Part shown: piece after piece, positions 26,800-41,061 of the stretch
Numbering within the stretch: position 1 is the stretch's first letter
Layout: every line of letters begins with the position of its first letter
NCBI RefSeq assembly: GCF_000004075.3
Contig: NC_026661.2
Span: 868,001 to 932,000 of the forward strand
Source: Cucumis sativus
Taxonomy: Eukaryota > Streptophyta > Magnoliopsida > Cucurbitales > Cucurbitaceae
Length of the DNA: 64,000 nt
Direction of reading: 5' to 3'
The notes under the pieces: model-generated
The model's database searches: none
Told to the model about the DNA's origin: nothing
What the model saw: only the letters and a program-made list of their open reading frames with translations
Translations under genes and position numbers: made by a program

Positions 26800-28550
26800 C
26801 GTAGAAGAAGGGTATGTGGATACAGAGAAATTCCCGGAATGGAACCTCAGACCGGGAGTTTCAATCTCTTGGCTCTCAACTTGTTTGCCATAATTGGGAG
26901 GTTCCACCTTAGAAATGAAAGGCCAAAATGAATGTTTTTATAACGGTATTTCGAAATTGGCGGGTTCTTTTTATTCTATCAGTTTCTATATTATGGTGAC
27001 ACGTATTTGGTATATTTAGTTCAACAATAGTGCTTATTATAACGCCCACAACAATAATTAATCCTTTCCCAAATACAATATGATTAAAACTAATGCATGC
27101 CTGAATTAAAATTCTCCATATGTTATGTCGTCTCTTTCCAATGGTCTTACAATTGGTAACTTTGTGTCTATAACACTAAAAATAGACCATAGATTTTGGA
27201 ATCCAAGAAAAGAAAGTAGTCAAAACACAAGACGAATATTAATAATAAACAAATAAATAAATGAGTAAGGTACTTTTCAAGCATTTTATATATATCAATG
27301 GATAAATGAAGAAACCCAAATGAATCTGCTTTCCTTCTCTCTCTTTTTTTCCCATATATCATGGATTCTTTTTAACTTGTATTGATCTAGACCCTTCTCC
27401 CAAATGAAACCTATCACTTCCAAAGAACAATATATATACACGTATATATGTATAATCCCCATCTACCTAATTCCTTCACCTGATGATCACTTCGAATATT
27501 TTGCCTCCATCTTCTGTCATTTTTTCTTAATAACTGTACATTTATAAATTCAAGCTGTGAGCTAGATTGGAATGTGTGCTTATATTCCTTTTTCACCTAT
27601 GAAACTCACTTTTCATACCACATGTACTATTGATTTGATGTCCAAAACAAGGCCTAGCTAGGGTCCACTAGCTCAAGTTCAAGGACACTTTGGATAAGCT
27701 TAGTCGTATTTATTAAGGGCAATAACCTGATCGAGCCGAGTTCAATAATAAGAACTCTATACGCTCTCAAAGACCTCTATAACGTTAACATAATCAATAT
27801 TGCACACGTTCTAAGTGGACTTTATTGCTTGCTCTTTCGTTTGAGTGTTTTGTCGAACTAAATACTTCGTGTATACTAACTTAGGTATCACATTAGTGTG
27901 AGTTCTCTGGGAACTTAGCTTGATATCACATCTCCCAGGAGATCAATAACCATTTTGACTTGGAGATGTCGATCATCCAAAACCATATATGTGACTTCTG
28001 CAAAAAGTGCACTACAGTCATATTCTAGAAGCTGAACGAGCTAACTAAAAAAGGTATTCCTAACACAAACATAAAGGGGACGTTCTATATAGTGTTATGA
28101 TAAACTTTTCTTCCTTTCATTCATCTTTATAAACAAATTTATATTTTCAAATTTGAGTCAAAATCCCTCCTCCCCAGCCCCTTCCTTTTTTTTACAATAT
28201 ATTGGGTGAAGAAATCAATATCCGATCTTGCTATCAATGGCACAAGTTTTATGTCACTTGATCTATATACTCTAAAGCTTGATGTTCACCATTCAAGAGG
28301 ATAAAAGATAGAATTTTCTTTTCCTTTTATGTTGCCATAAAAAAAAATCATAGAAAAACCAAAAAGTATATGTATCAAATTCTTCCCCTTTTCATGATAA
28401 AAAACACAATACCATATTCCAAATTTCTTAGCTTACTATCCTCATCGAAAGAATATATTCTGTTCCCACTTTGAGAAGTCCAAAAAAAAAAAAAAAAAAT
28501 TCAATGGACGTCTTCAAGTTCTGCATCGGTTCTACCCTCTCCTTTTTTTT
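26800..28550. other. Shared upstream region of BGAL and UBC with an LTR-like remnant
   Basis: A divergent intergenic region. The part from about 27640 to 28080 is less AT-rich than its surroundings. It carries phrases such as GTGTATACTAACTTAGGTATC and GTGAGTTCTCTGGG, which resemble the end of a plant LTR. I found no tRNA primer-binding site or second LTR, so this is at most a fragment. The remainder is AT-rich and featureless. Confidence 0.35.
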
Positions 28551-28555
28551 GGCCA

Positions 28556-28563
28556 TTATATAG
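28556..28563 (+). promoter_or_regulatory. Candidate TATA box of the UBC gene
   Basis: TTATATAG lies 125 bp upstream of the ubiquitin-conjugating enzyme start codon and gives a leader of about 95-100 nt. The CT-rich leader that follows is typical of plant genes. Confidence 0.5.
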
Positions 28564-28687
28564 AGGATTTCCATCCCATTGCCTTGTGCAACAAACCAAG
28601 TACTATTTTTCTTGTTGATCTTGTTTCAATCTTCTCTTCTTCTTTCTAATTTTTCTTAGTAGAATCAAAAGCTTAGAGGTTGCAAAA

Positions 28688-30026
<1,339 letters not shown>

Positions 30027-31700
30027 AAATAAAATTTAAAGAATTAAAAAAAAAAAAAAAAAAAAACACCTCAATCTTAATTATTAATAAATCAAAACAC
30101 AACAAAAATCCAATTTTTCTATAAATTTATGTATTGATTTAATCCTTGTCCCTTAGTCTCTCCTCATCACTCTTCTTTTTCATTTTCACTTAGAAAAAAA
30201 TGTATTGATCATTAGCCCTATACTAAAACTTGGGCTCTCTTGGCATCATATTCAAAACACCCTTTACATTTTGCTTGGAATTTGATAATAGTTATATAAC
30301 AATATTTCACAAAACTTTGGAGCTTTGTATGTCTGTACTATCTCCTTATTGTTGAAATTATGCTTAAACTGATTCATAGTTCCTGATCAATCTTCAGTTC
30401 TAAGGATTCTAAATATTATTTCTACTTTCAAGTTTGCAAAATTGAAAGTGTATAACACTTATAATCAGCTCATTTTTGTTAATAGAAAATAATTTTGGTC
30501 CTAATAATTTAGTTTCTTAATTTTAATCAATCGAAAGGATTGAATTGGTCTATTTTTCAATTTACATTAACTTAGTTGTTAACTTTAATAAGTTAATTTT
30601 AGTCTCGGTACTTTTAATTCACTCTCCATAGCATAACTTTGTAGGATTTAATAAGAAAAATTATACATGTAGATCAATAACCTACATTACAAAAAAATTC
30701 GCATATATTCTGACGCCTATTTATACTGTCGAAAGAAATGACGTCAGGAAATAGGATATCTTCCGACACATGGAAAGGTGTGTTGGTATATATAGTATAT
30801 CTTCCGACATGTAATATTACGCATCGGCTGTAGACGCCCACTACTAATATCATTGGTGACTGTGTCAAGAGTAATTAACTCACATATTTGGACATGTACA
30901 TGTGAGTATCCACATAAATGAAAAAATCAAATAACGATGGTCACTAGCTAGTTTGACATTAATTGAATTATAAGTTATTGTGTAAACTTTGTGAAATTTT
31001 ATGATTTGTGTAAACTTTGTGAAATTTTTCATTGATAGAAATTAAATTGTTAGGAACAAAACTAAAGTATTATAAATTTGGAAGCACAAAGATTTTACTT
31101 TCTTGAAAGTTTTGGATAATTAAATAATGTTTTTTAACCTACTTATATTTTATGAGCAAGTTGAAAGGAATTAAAAAAACTGACTACACAAGAAAAAGAC
31201 TTGGACATATAATATGATGGTGTCAACTAATTTTAGAGTATTGTTTTTCCCTTTTTTTGGGGCAAGTAATTTAGTGGGAGTGAACATATATATACATATG
31301 ATGTGGCAAAGGAGATAGAATGCTAATTACACGTCATTGTGCACAATGACAAGTAATTTAACTAGTAAATATTTATTTACTTTGTTGCAATTTTTAGTCG
31401 ATGTACTTCAAACTCAATCAACATTTAAGAGATATTTACATGCATGGCTGTATGTATAGAAAGATTAAACATGTGTGTGTGTGTGTGTTGGTAAGAGAAT
31501 GCATATTATTGAATATATATATATATATATAGTTACATACTTCAACAACCCACAAAATATAGATTTGTGTTTGATTAACAAAGTTTTGTCAATGGGGGTA
31601 TTAAGACAACTCATTATATCAGTAGAGTTATTTGTTGTACCGTACGCGGACGTATACCTTCCAAACTAAGTTTTGTTAATGTAGTTTCTCCCCCTAATTC
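30027..31700. other. Spacer downstream of UBC
   Basis: Poly-A rich 3' flank, then AT-rich DNA without a gene. It contains a small non-coding element around 30687-30850 with two copies of ATATCTTCCGACA (30756-30768, 30797-30809), and TG/TA microsatellites at 31472-31531. Confidence 0.45.
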
Positions 31701-31704
31701 CTTT

Positions 31705-31712
31705 TATATAAA
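31705..31712 (+). promoter_or_regulatory. Candidate TATA box of the small orphan gene
   Basis: TATATAAA lies 229 bp upstream of the first ATG of the 107-residue frame. It is well formed and sits in otherwise mixed sequence, which supports transcription of this locus. Confidence 0.5.
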
Positions 31713-31858
31713 TGGAACCCTTTGTGGCTTTTACAAAATCGTCAAACGAAAAATCTTTAACACAAAGCCTTCTTCATCATATAACTTCTCTCGGCCCAGT
31801 ACACACAACTTTTCCATCGCTCTATCTTGTTTAGAACTGCAGTACTACTAAACAAGAG

Positions 31859-31903
31859 AGAGTGAGTGTGAGTGTGAGTGTTTGTGTGAGTGTGAGTGTC
31901 TGC
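31859..31903 (+). repeat. GTGAGT hexamer microsatellite in a presumed leader
   Basis: About six GTGAGT-type units (some GTGTGAGT or GTTTGT) end at CTGCAG. Each unit is a perfect 5' splice-site consensus and CTGCAG is a good acceptor. The block is nevertheless too short to hold a plant intron by itself. Confidence 0.7.
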
Positions 31904-31933
31904 AGATTGATTTTGATTTTTGTCTTTGTTCCT

Positions 31934-32257
31934 ATGAATTGCTTCCTTGCCAAGTGTGGGACATTAAACCAAGTGCTAAGAATTCGAGAAGATGGTCATA
32001 ACAGAAAGGAAAGAAAAATAGAAAGAGATGATGATATTGTCATTGGCGAGGCACCAAAAACGATGAAGATCAGCAGGAAGGGGCATCGACGAGTAAGAAG
32101 TAAGGAGAGAAAGATGATGCCGTCGTCGTCGAGGTTGCAACGATCACAGATAGAGAGAGTTGAGTTGGGTGGATGGCTTGCAGCATGGTTGGAAGAGGCC
32201 GAAGGAGAAAGAGAGAAGGATGAAGTTAAGGAGTTGGAGAAGGAAATCAAAAGGTAG
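31934..32257 (+). CDS. Small basic protein of unknown function, 107 residues
   Basis: I do not recognise this protein. The first ATG gives MNCFLAKCG..., with two Cys near the N-terminus that could be lipid-modified. A strongly basic middle follows (several RK/KR clusters, about 20-85), and then a helical Glu/Lys-rich tail beginning with GGWLAAWLEEAEGE. A TATA box at 31705, a CT/AG-rich leader and an AATAAA signal near 32402 bracket the frame, which argues that it is expressed. Codon composition is more mixed than in the flanking AT-rich DNA. The frame is also open upstream to 31862 but has no ATG there. It could be a lineage-specific gene, or a non-coding transcript with a chance frame. Confidence 0.55.
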   Translation: MNCFLAKCGTLNQVLRIREDGHNRKERKIERDDDIVIGEAPKTMKISRKGHRRVRSKERKMMPSSSRLQRSQIERVELGGWLAAWLEEAEGEREKDEVKELEKEIKR

Positions 32258-33552
32258 AAGAAAAATTGAAGAAGCCCCTCTAGCCAACAAATGAAACTTC
32301 TACTTGAAGAGAAGAGAAGAGGGATGATTTGTATTTGTAATTCTTTTTTAACATTTTTTTTAAAAGGGATATACATTTGTGTAATATCACTTTTAACTTT
32401 TAATAAATGAAATTATTGAATTCTTTCTTCTTAACTTTCTGTTTTTATTAATTCACTAATTATAAATTCTCATCAACTTTCTAGTTTTGCGTTTTATATA
32501 TATTTATCTTAAAACATAAAAATAAAACTTTTGTTACCTAATTAAAATTTAAACTTACCTAAATCCACAAACCAAATCTCTACACTCATAATACAAAATT
32601 ACCAAAGAATAATAAAGTAAAAAAAGAGGGAATAGCTGAAACAATGTAAGGGTGACTTAAAACTATACATGAAAATATTTATAAGCACAAATTAAATTTC
32701 ATTCTAAGCTCACATTCAGTCATGGACCGATCTAGAAAATTTATTGACTGACAATTTATAGTTTAGTTAAAATATATATACGATACCTCTCGTAACTATT
32801 ATTAATATTTTTAAAAAGAAATGATGGTGGTGTCAATTTCCTTTTAAAATATTTCTCCATTTAGATTTCAAATTAAATATATAATAACATAACATTAGAT
32901 TTCAAATTCTACTACAAAAAAATTATGTGAAAATTATCGGTATTTCCTTATTGCTACAAATGTAATAAACGTTATTGGAGTATCAGTGAAACGTCACGAT
33001 ATATTTTTTAACATTTTTAGTGTGTTTATTATATAGTGTATGGTGCCCCTATATAAAATTTTTGGATCCACAACTACATTTAAGAAACAAAAAAATGAAG
33101 AAGATGACCGGAATATTGAACTCACTGAACTTTTAGTTTACAGACACTTCATGGAAAATTAAACATAAAATATTGCAAAATTTACATAAATAGAAAGGAT
33201 AAAAAAACATGAACGAAAAAGATTCGAACTTAACGGATATACTCGAAGGAGATGGAAAGAGGAAGAACAAAATTAGAATACCAAACGGAAACTCTGATCG
33301 GAAAAAATTGAAACATTGAATGACGTCGGAAAATACGTTTGTGAAAATTTGATATTAAGTTGATGATCAAATTGGATAAAGTGAACTCGTAGAAATTATT
33401 AAATATAATATTATCATATTAGTTTTAACTTAATACCATGTTAAAAGTAAATCTCCCATAAATGTTATCTTGTAAACATAATTGTGGATTATTTATTATA
33501 CTAATTAGGAAAATTACACATGATAGCATTATGAGAATATGATATAATAATT

Positions 33553-34508
33553 ATAGCACATTGTTTTATAATTTTGCAAATATGGCAAAAATTTCACTTT
33601 TTCGTCTTAAATTTGATATTATTCCTAAGTTGTCCTTCAATAACTGATTTCTCTTTCTCTTTTGAATGCTCAACTCATTATGTATTCATCCTTAAGGTCC
33701 TAATTATAAAAAAAGTATTTATTCTTTCTGTCTTAATTCTAATTTTAAAATATCAATAGTACAATAATTGTAATATGAATAATATAATATAATGGTTGTT
33801 GATTTGAGTAATTTAACTTTATTTGTATTTTTTTTTTTTACTTTCTTGGATATTTTGAGTTGAATTTGATTACAAATGATTTTGTTTTATTTTTTTACAT
33901 TGATTTTTTTGTTTTACTTTGTCTCAGTTTCGTATGTCAGTGTTGTGATATACTTATATTATACGTATTAGTTGGTTAATATATTTACTACGTGGTTTTC
34001 ATTTTTTCAAATTTTATGCAGTTCATTAAAGTATTATTAAGTATATAAATGATGTAACTCAGTGTATCATTATCAAGTATATCAACAGTATATTGTTAAA
34101 GCATATCAATAAAGTGAATCATTATGAAGTATATGAATCGAGTTTACAAGTGTATATCAAGTGTATAAGTAGGACTTCAAGCATATCAAGTGCATTTAAT
34201 CAATCAATTGTATAAGTGAATAATACTAAATGTATATGCAGTGTATCAGGTGTATCAAACATATATTAGTATGTTTTGGTATCGAGTGTATCAAAGAGAG
34301 TATCAGGTGCATCAAGTGTATCAATCAAATGTACCGGGTGTATTAAGAAGTATCAAGTGTATCAAGAGGTGTATTAGATGTATTAGGCGTATATAAATGT
34401 GTATCAAACGTATATTAGTAAAAATGGCATTTGTGATATTTTACCTTTTGATGTGTGGGTTGGGGTTCATTTTTGCCATTTTCGTAAATAATAAAATAGG
34501 TGTGCTAT
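33553..34508. mobile_element. 956-bp non-autonomous element with 40-bp inverted ends
   Basis: The left end (33553-33592) opens ATAGCACATTG and finishes ATGGCAAAAAT. The right end (34469-34508), reverse-complemented, opens ATAGCACACCT and finishes ATGGCAAAAAT. By eye about 28 of 40 positions agree without gaps. The interior has no long frame but carries the GTATCAA array at 34060-34420. It is probably a decayed DNA transposon derivative; no target duplication was clear. Confidence 0.55.
34060..34420 (+). repeat. Degenerate tandem array of GTATCAA/GTGTATCAA units
   Basis: Some twenty imperfect units of roughly 9-11 bp centred on AGTGTATCAA, with variants such as AGGTGTATTAG and AAGCATATCAA. 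The array sits wholly inside the 956-bp inverted-repeat element. It is AT-rich but clearly periodic, unlike the flanks. Confidence 0.75.
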
Positions 34509-35623
34509 GAAGTTAACTATTATAACTTATTTTGTGATTTAAGTTATAAAAGAGATAATAAATTTGGTGTAATATAATTAAAGTAATATTTATTATATAT
34601 TTTTGAAAATTAATTATATTTAATTTTGATGTGAATGTTAAAATGGTTCTAAAAAAAAGATGAAATCTTAATTAAGATAACAAATAAAATATTAGAACAT
34701 TAGTGAAAAATCATGTGTAAACTTGATTGTGTTTCTAATGATGCTAAGAGAATTTATCTTTTGTCCATTAGGCCATAGACCATTGTTTTCTTATTCTCCA
34801 CTAATTAACTTCTCTCCTTGGAAGAGGAATATTTGAAAATTATGGGTATTAGATTAATGCATCTACTCTTCAATTAATGCTTAGCCATGTGCCCTTACAT
34901 TACTTGAAACAACATTTGCAAATACATCATACCAACATAAGGAAACCATTATTTTAAGTACAAATTTAAATATTATCAGGGCTGTATTGTAAATTAGATA
35001 AAACGGATATGCAAGGGGAGTTTACACGAATTTTAACTTATTAAAAATAAGGAGATAATAAATCTTCACAAGTTAGTTGTGAACGGTCACCATGTATTTT
35101 AACTTCAAATTTTGAGGACATAATTGTAAAGATGACCATATTTTTAGTTAGTTTCTCTAATTTACCCTAAATTATAATTAGAAGTAAACAAAGAAGGAAA
35201 GAATTGAAAATGGTAAGTTTTAAAAGAAAAGAAAAAAAGATGGGAAGTATTTGACGGTCCAGATTTGATTGAAGAACGCATGAAAAGTCCAGTGGGACCC
35301 ACAAATGTGTACTATTAAAAGCAGCGAATAATTGCCATGTTGGTAGGGAGATTACAATTGAGCCCTCCGGATACTTTGTAAAAATTACCTTCAATGGCGC
35401 CGCGCCCAGTGAATAAGAAACAAACAGCAGTTCTCTACCTTTATTTATACATCAGGTGAAAATTAATGAAACAAATTCTTTAATGGAATTCCCTAACACC
35501 CTTCCTTGATTTTGGCCCTTTCCCCTTTCCCTTTCGCTGAATCTTCTTCACCCATCTGCTCTCCATTTCTAATTCCTCCCTAGGGTTTCTCTTCTGTTTT
35601 TCCCATTTCGGTTTTCATTCTCC

Positions 35624-35930
35624 ATGAAAATCCTGTTTCCCTTTTGATTTCTACGCAATTGCATGCTTTCCTTTTTGCGTTTCAATCATTTCTCTGCGAG
35701 CCTTTTCTTTTCTCTAACCATTGCCTTGTTTTTTGGTGTTTTTGATTAATGCTGCCGCCTGATTTTTAGTTCACTCGTCCATTGTTCTTGATTGGTTGAC
35801 GTTATTAGTGAAATTCCCTACGTGGGTTTACTCACTTTTTCCATCCTTGTTGTTTATGCCGAATCCCCATTTCCCTAATTCGCTTCAGAAGCTTGGATTT
35901 TTTATTCGGATTCTAGGAATTGGTAGCTAG
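35624..35930 (+). promoter_or_regulatory. Four upstream open reading frames in the bZIP leader
   Basis: Upstream ATG frames lie at 35624-35647 (7 codons), 35663-35749 (28 codons), 35749-35769 (6 codons, sharing one base with the previous one) and 35856-35930 (24 codons). All of them end before the main ATG at 36012. They would act on translation only if this leader is retained unspliced; a leader intron would remove some of them. Confidence 0.35.
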
Positions 35931-36011
35931 CTGAGTTCAATATTGCATCCGTGTTGGTCTCAAAATTTTGAATTATTTCTTCCAGTTTGTATTCTCAATT
36001 GTGTATAAGCA

Positions 36012-37259
36012 ATGGACGACGGGGAGCTTGATTTTTCGAATCAGGATGTGTTTTCCAGCCCTAATATGGAGATTCCAAGCAGTTGTTCAATGGATAGTTT
36101 CTTTGATGAACTTCTCAAAGATACTCATACTTGTACTCATACACATACTTGCAATCCACCAGGCCCTGACTACTCTCATACCCACACGTGTTTTCATGTC
36201 CACACTAAAATTGTCCCTGCCCCATCTGAAGAAGACAAGGTCGTTACTGATGATACTGCAGAATCAACTGAGAAGAAGTCGAAGAAACGTCCATTGGGTA
36301 ACCGTGAAGCTGTTCGTAAGTACCGTGAGAAGAAGAAGGCTAGGGCAGCCTCATTAGAGGATGAGGTTGTTAGATTGAGGGCTTTGAATCAGCATTTGAT
36401 GAAGAGGCTGCAGGGGCAAGCAGCACTTGAGGCTGAGATTGCTAGGCTTAAGTGTTTGCTTGTTGATATTAGGGGTAGAATTGAAGGGGAGATTGGTTCT
36501 TTCCCTTACCAGAAAGCTCTTAATCCTAACTTGTCCAACCCAAGCATGTCTGGTGCTTATGTGATGAACCCATGTAATATGCAGTGTGAGGATCAGGTTT
36601 ACTGCCTCCATCCTGGGGTCGATGGCAGCAGAAGCAGTGAAGGTGCTGTGATTAATGGACAAAGCTTTGGTGCTTGTGAATTTGAAAATCTTCAATGTTT
36701 GGCAAATCATGACTCAGGATCAAAAGAACTGCCTGGGTGTGGAGTAGGGAATGCGGTTTCAACTGATGTTTCTTCAGGGGCGACGAAGAAAAAAGGTAAA
36801 AACCGAGGCTTCCATCTTCATGATGACAATCCTTTCTTTCTTGTATTTCTTTATTCTCTGATTGTTTGTTCCATGATACATGTTCATCGAAGCAGGTTTG
36901 AGTTTGGCAGCTTACAAATATGTAATTAACTGTTCAGGAAGTATGAGCAATAGTCTATTTATTAGACATAGTTGATTGCCATTTCCAACTTGCACTTTTT
37001 TCTTTTTATATATAGTTTCGAATTTCTATGTAGGAGTATGTTTTGATACCTGTTTTCTACTACTAGCACACTTAGATCTTGGAATTATTCATTTGTGGAT
37101 ACAAGATATGAAGGAACTAAACATCGAGATTGAGATTGAGGTCCCAAATAAGTTGCTCAAATCCATGTATGACATTCTGTTTATCTGTCTCTGTGATGTA
37201 ATGTCTAAAAATCTGTGCTCTAATTTATTGCCATAGGAGGAATTGCCTGTCACATGTAA
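36012..37259 (+). CDS. bZIP23: F-group bZIP transcription factor, zinc-deficiency regulator (bZIP19/23-like)
   Basis: One long frame from 36012. Residues about 39-65 form the Cys/His-rich zinc-sensor motif (HTCTHTHTC ... HTHTCFHVH) that in Arabidopsis bZIP19/23 binds zinc and silences the factor when zinc is sufficient. The basic region (about 89-111; N97 and R105 in the N-x7-R arrangement) is followed by a leucine zipper starting at L115, L122, L129. Known targets are ZIP transporters and nicotianamine synthase. The unspliced frame runs to 36929, but its last 44 residues look like intron. A donor at 36795|GTAAAA and an acceptor before 37237 would instead give a short GGIACHM ending at 37259 (268 residues), followed by AATAAA at 37420. 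I prefer the spliced form but cannot prove it; the coding part to 36795 is secure. Confidence 0.88.
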
Positions 37260-37439
37260 GCATGCGTAAGAACCAGAATACAGTGATGTGTTTGTTCTAC
37301 ATTTCATGTCTCTGTTTGGTTACACTTGTGTAAAAAACAGTGTCCACTGTTTACCCTATTTGAGTGTTCCTTGTTAAAGGTTATGTGACACCCAATCTTT
37401 TTCACTTTTCTGATTGCAAAATAAAGTTTCATATTTTGA

Positions 37440-38821
37440 ACCAACCAAGTGTCTCTGTGGATAAGTGAGATCTACCCAACTTTTTATAGGATCATCAAAA
37501 GGAGATATTCCTCAATGGATGGGTAATGGTCTATTTGGAGTAACTTTCTTAGTGCCTTAAAATTGGATTTTAAGCACTTAAAAGGTCATTACAAACATGC
37601 CCTTCATCACAATCGTTTGTTTGGAAAGTAATTCATTTTGTCATTTGTTTATTAGGAGGAAGCCGTAAAGAGACATGGACCTGATGAATGAATCAATCAA
37701 AATGTCAACATCTTCATCCCGCCCATGCCTGTGGGGGTGGTGCACCCCGCGATCAATAAGTGTTGTATTGCCATGCAACTGCAATGTCTGAATATCTTCT
37801 CATTATCGATTTTCTCTTGACCCATTTGAGGTACTCGAAATGGTGAAGCTTCTTCAAACGTGGTACTGCGGGTTCCATACACATCTTCGAAGGTTGAGAA
37901 GTGGAATTGAGTAGAGCATGGCAGAGTTTTAATGAATGAAAGTATGGCAAAAGTGAAAGGCTCCAATTGATGGATCGAACAATATTTCATATTGGCCTTC
38001 TTTATATTAAAGACTAACAGAAGGCAATGTCAAGTTATATTGGTTTTGTTTTCTATTTGATTAGAGTTTCTAATAATAAGCATTTTTAAAATAATTTGTC
38101 ATGCAGTTTTCTCTTTAGGCTAAATTATTAAAATAAAATAAAAAAGTAAAAAAGTATATAAATAGATTGATAGTTGCAAATATCAAAATATTATATATAG
38201 CAACATTTACATTTATCAAAGATATCATGTTACAAATATGGATGTATTAGTAAGCCATGAGTGATAAACCTAATTATTATTTCTAATAACTAATTATGAT
38301 TACTCAAAAGAAAATTCCTCAAACTTTTCAGCTTCATTAAGAATTAAAATAAAATAAAATAAAAAGACTTTTAAAATACCCTTTGTCACTCTCAAAATCA
38401 AAAGTATAAAAAATGCTGAACTTCAAGAATATGGTTAGTATATGAATTTTTAAAAAAGTGAAAATAGTTCAAACAAAAATTGTTATAACTCTAGAATTTC
38501 TATATTTGTGTAGATATGTGTGTATATAGATCTGTGTATCATCATTTGTTTTCATATCTCATATTTATCCAACTCTGGTGCACTTCCTTAACAACCAAAA
38601 TAGATACCAAAACTATTAAGTTAAAATATAAAATCTCGCAAAATTTAAAAATCAAAAATCAAAACGATAAATAGTCAAATACATATTAGCACGCATTTAA
38701 CAACTAACGTACAACCCACTTGTTAAAAACGTTGATTATAGTTGACCTAGCATAGTATTGATACTTAGCTTTAAAACAAATAAGTTGAGCAATGGATCTA
38801 ATGAGCTTTGGGTAGTAGATA
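37440..38821. other. Spacer between bZIP and MSI genes
   Basis: Convergent 3' flanks. The part at 37690-37990 is more GC-rich and holds a 97-codon minus-strand frame that I do not recognise. The rest is AT-rich and contains nothing I can name. Confidence 0.4.
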
Positions 38822-40968
<2,147 letters not shown>

Positions 40969-41012
40969 TGTTCTCTTCTTGCTCCGCTTCCAACTGAGCT
41001 TCGTGAAACACT

Positions 41013-41020
41013 TTTCCCGC
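41013..41020 (+). promoter_or_regulatory. E2F-type site TTTCCCGC in the MSI leader
   Basis: A perfect TTTCCCGC lies 45 bp upstream of the MSI start codon and downstream of the TATA box. E2F control would suit a chromatin-assembly gene expressed in S phase; this is inference from the motif alone. Confidence 0.45.
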
Positions 41021-41053
41021 TAAAATTCTTGGGCTTCAATGAAGATGCCGCGC

Positions 41054-41061
41054 TTTATATA
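41054..41061 (-). promoter_or_regulatory. Candidate TATA box of the MSI gene
   Basis: TATATAAA on the minus strand, 86 bp upstream of the start codon, giving a leader of about 55 nt. Confidence 0.55.

Larger units (their letters stand above)
32410..35420. other. Spacer upstream of bZIP, repeat-rich
   Basis: No supported gene. It contains a possible CACTA-type fragment near 32908-33050 (starting CTACTACAAAAAAATT and ending TTATATAGTG), the TIR-bounded element at 33553-34508, and AT-rich filler. The bZIP transcript probably starts near 35440-35470, after a TATTTATA. Confidence 0.45.

Noticed and set aside
31862..31933. N-terminal extension of the small orphan protein
   Set aside because: The frame is open, but it starts with GTG in the microsatellite; the first ATG is at 31934.
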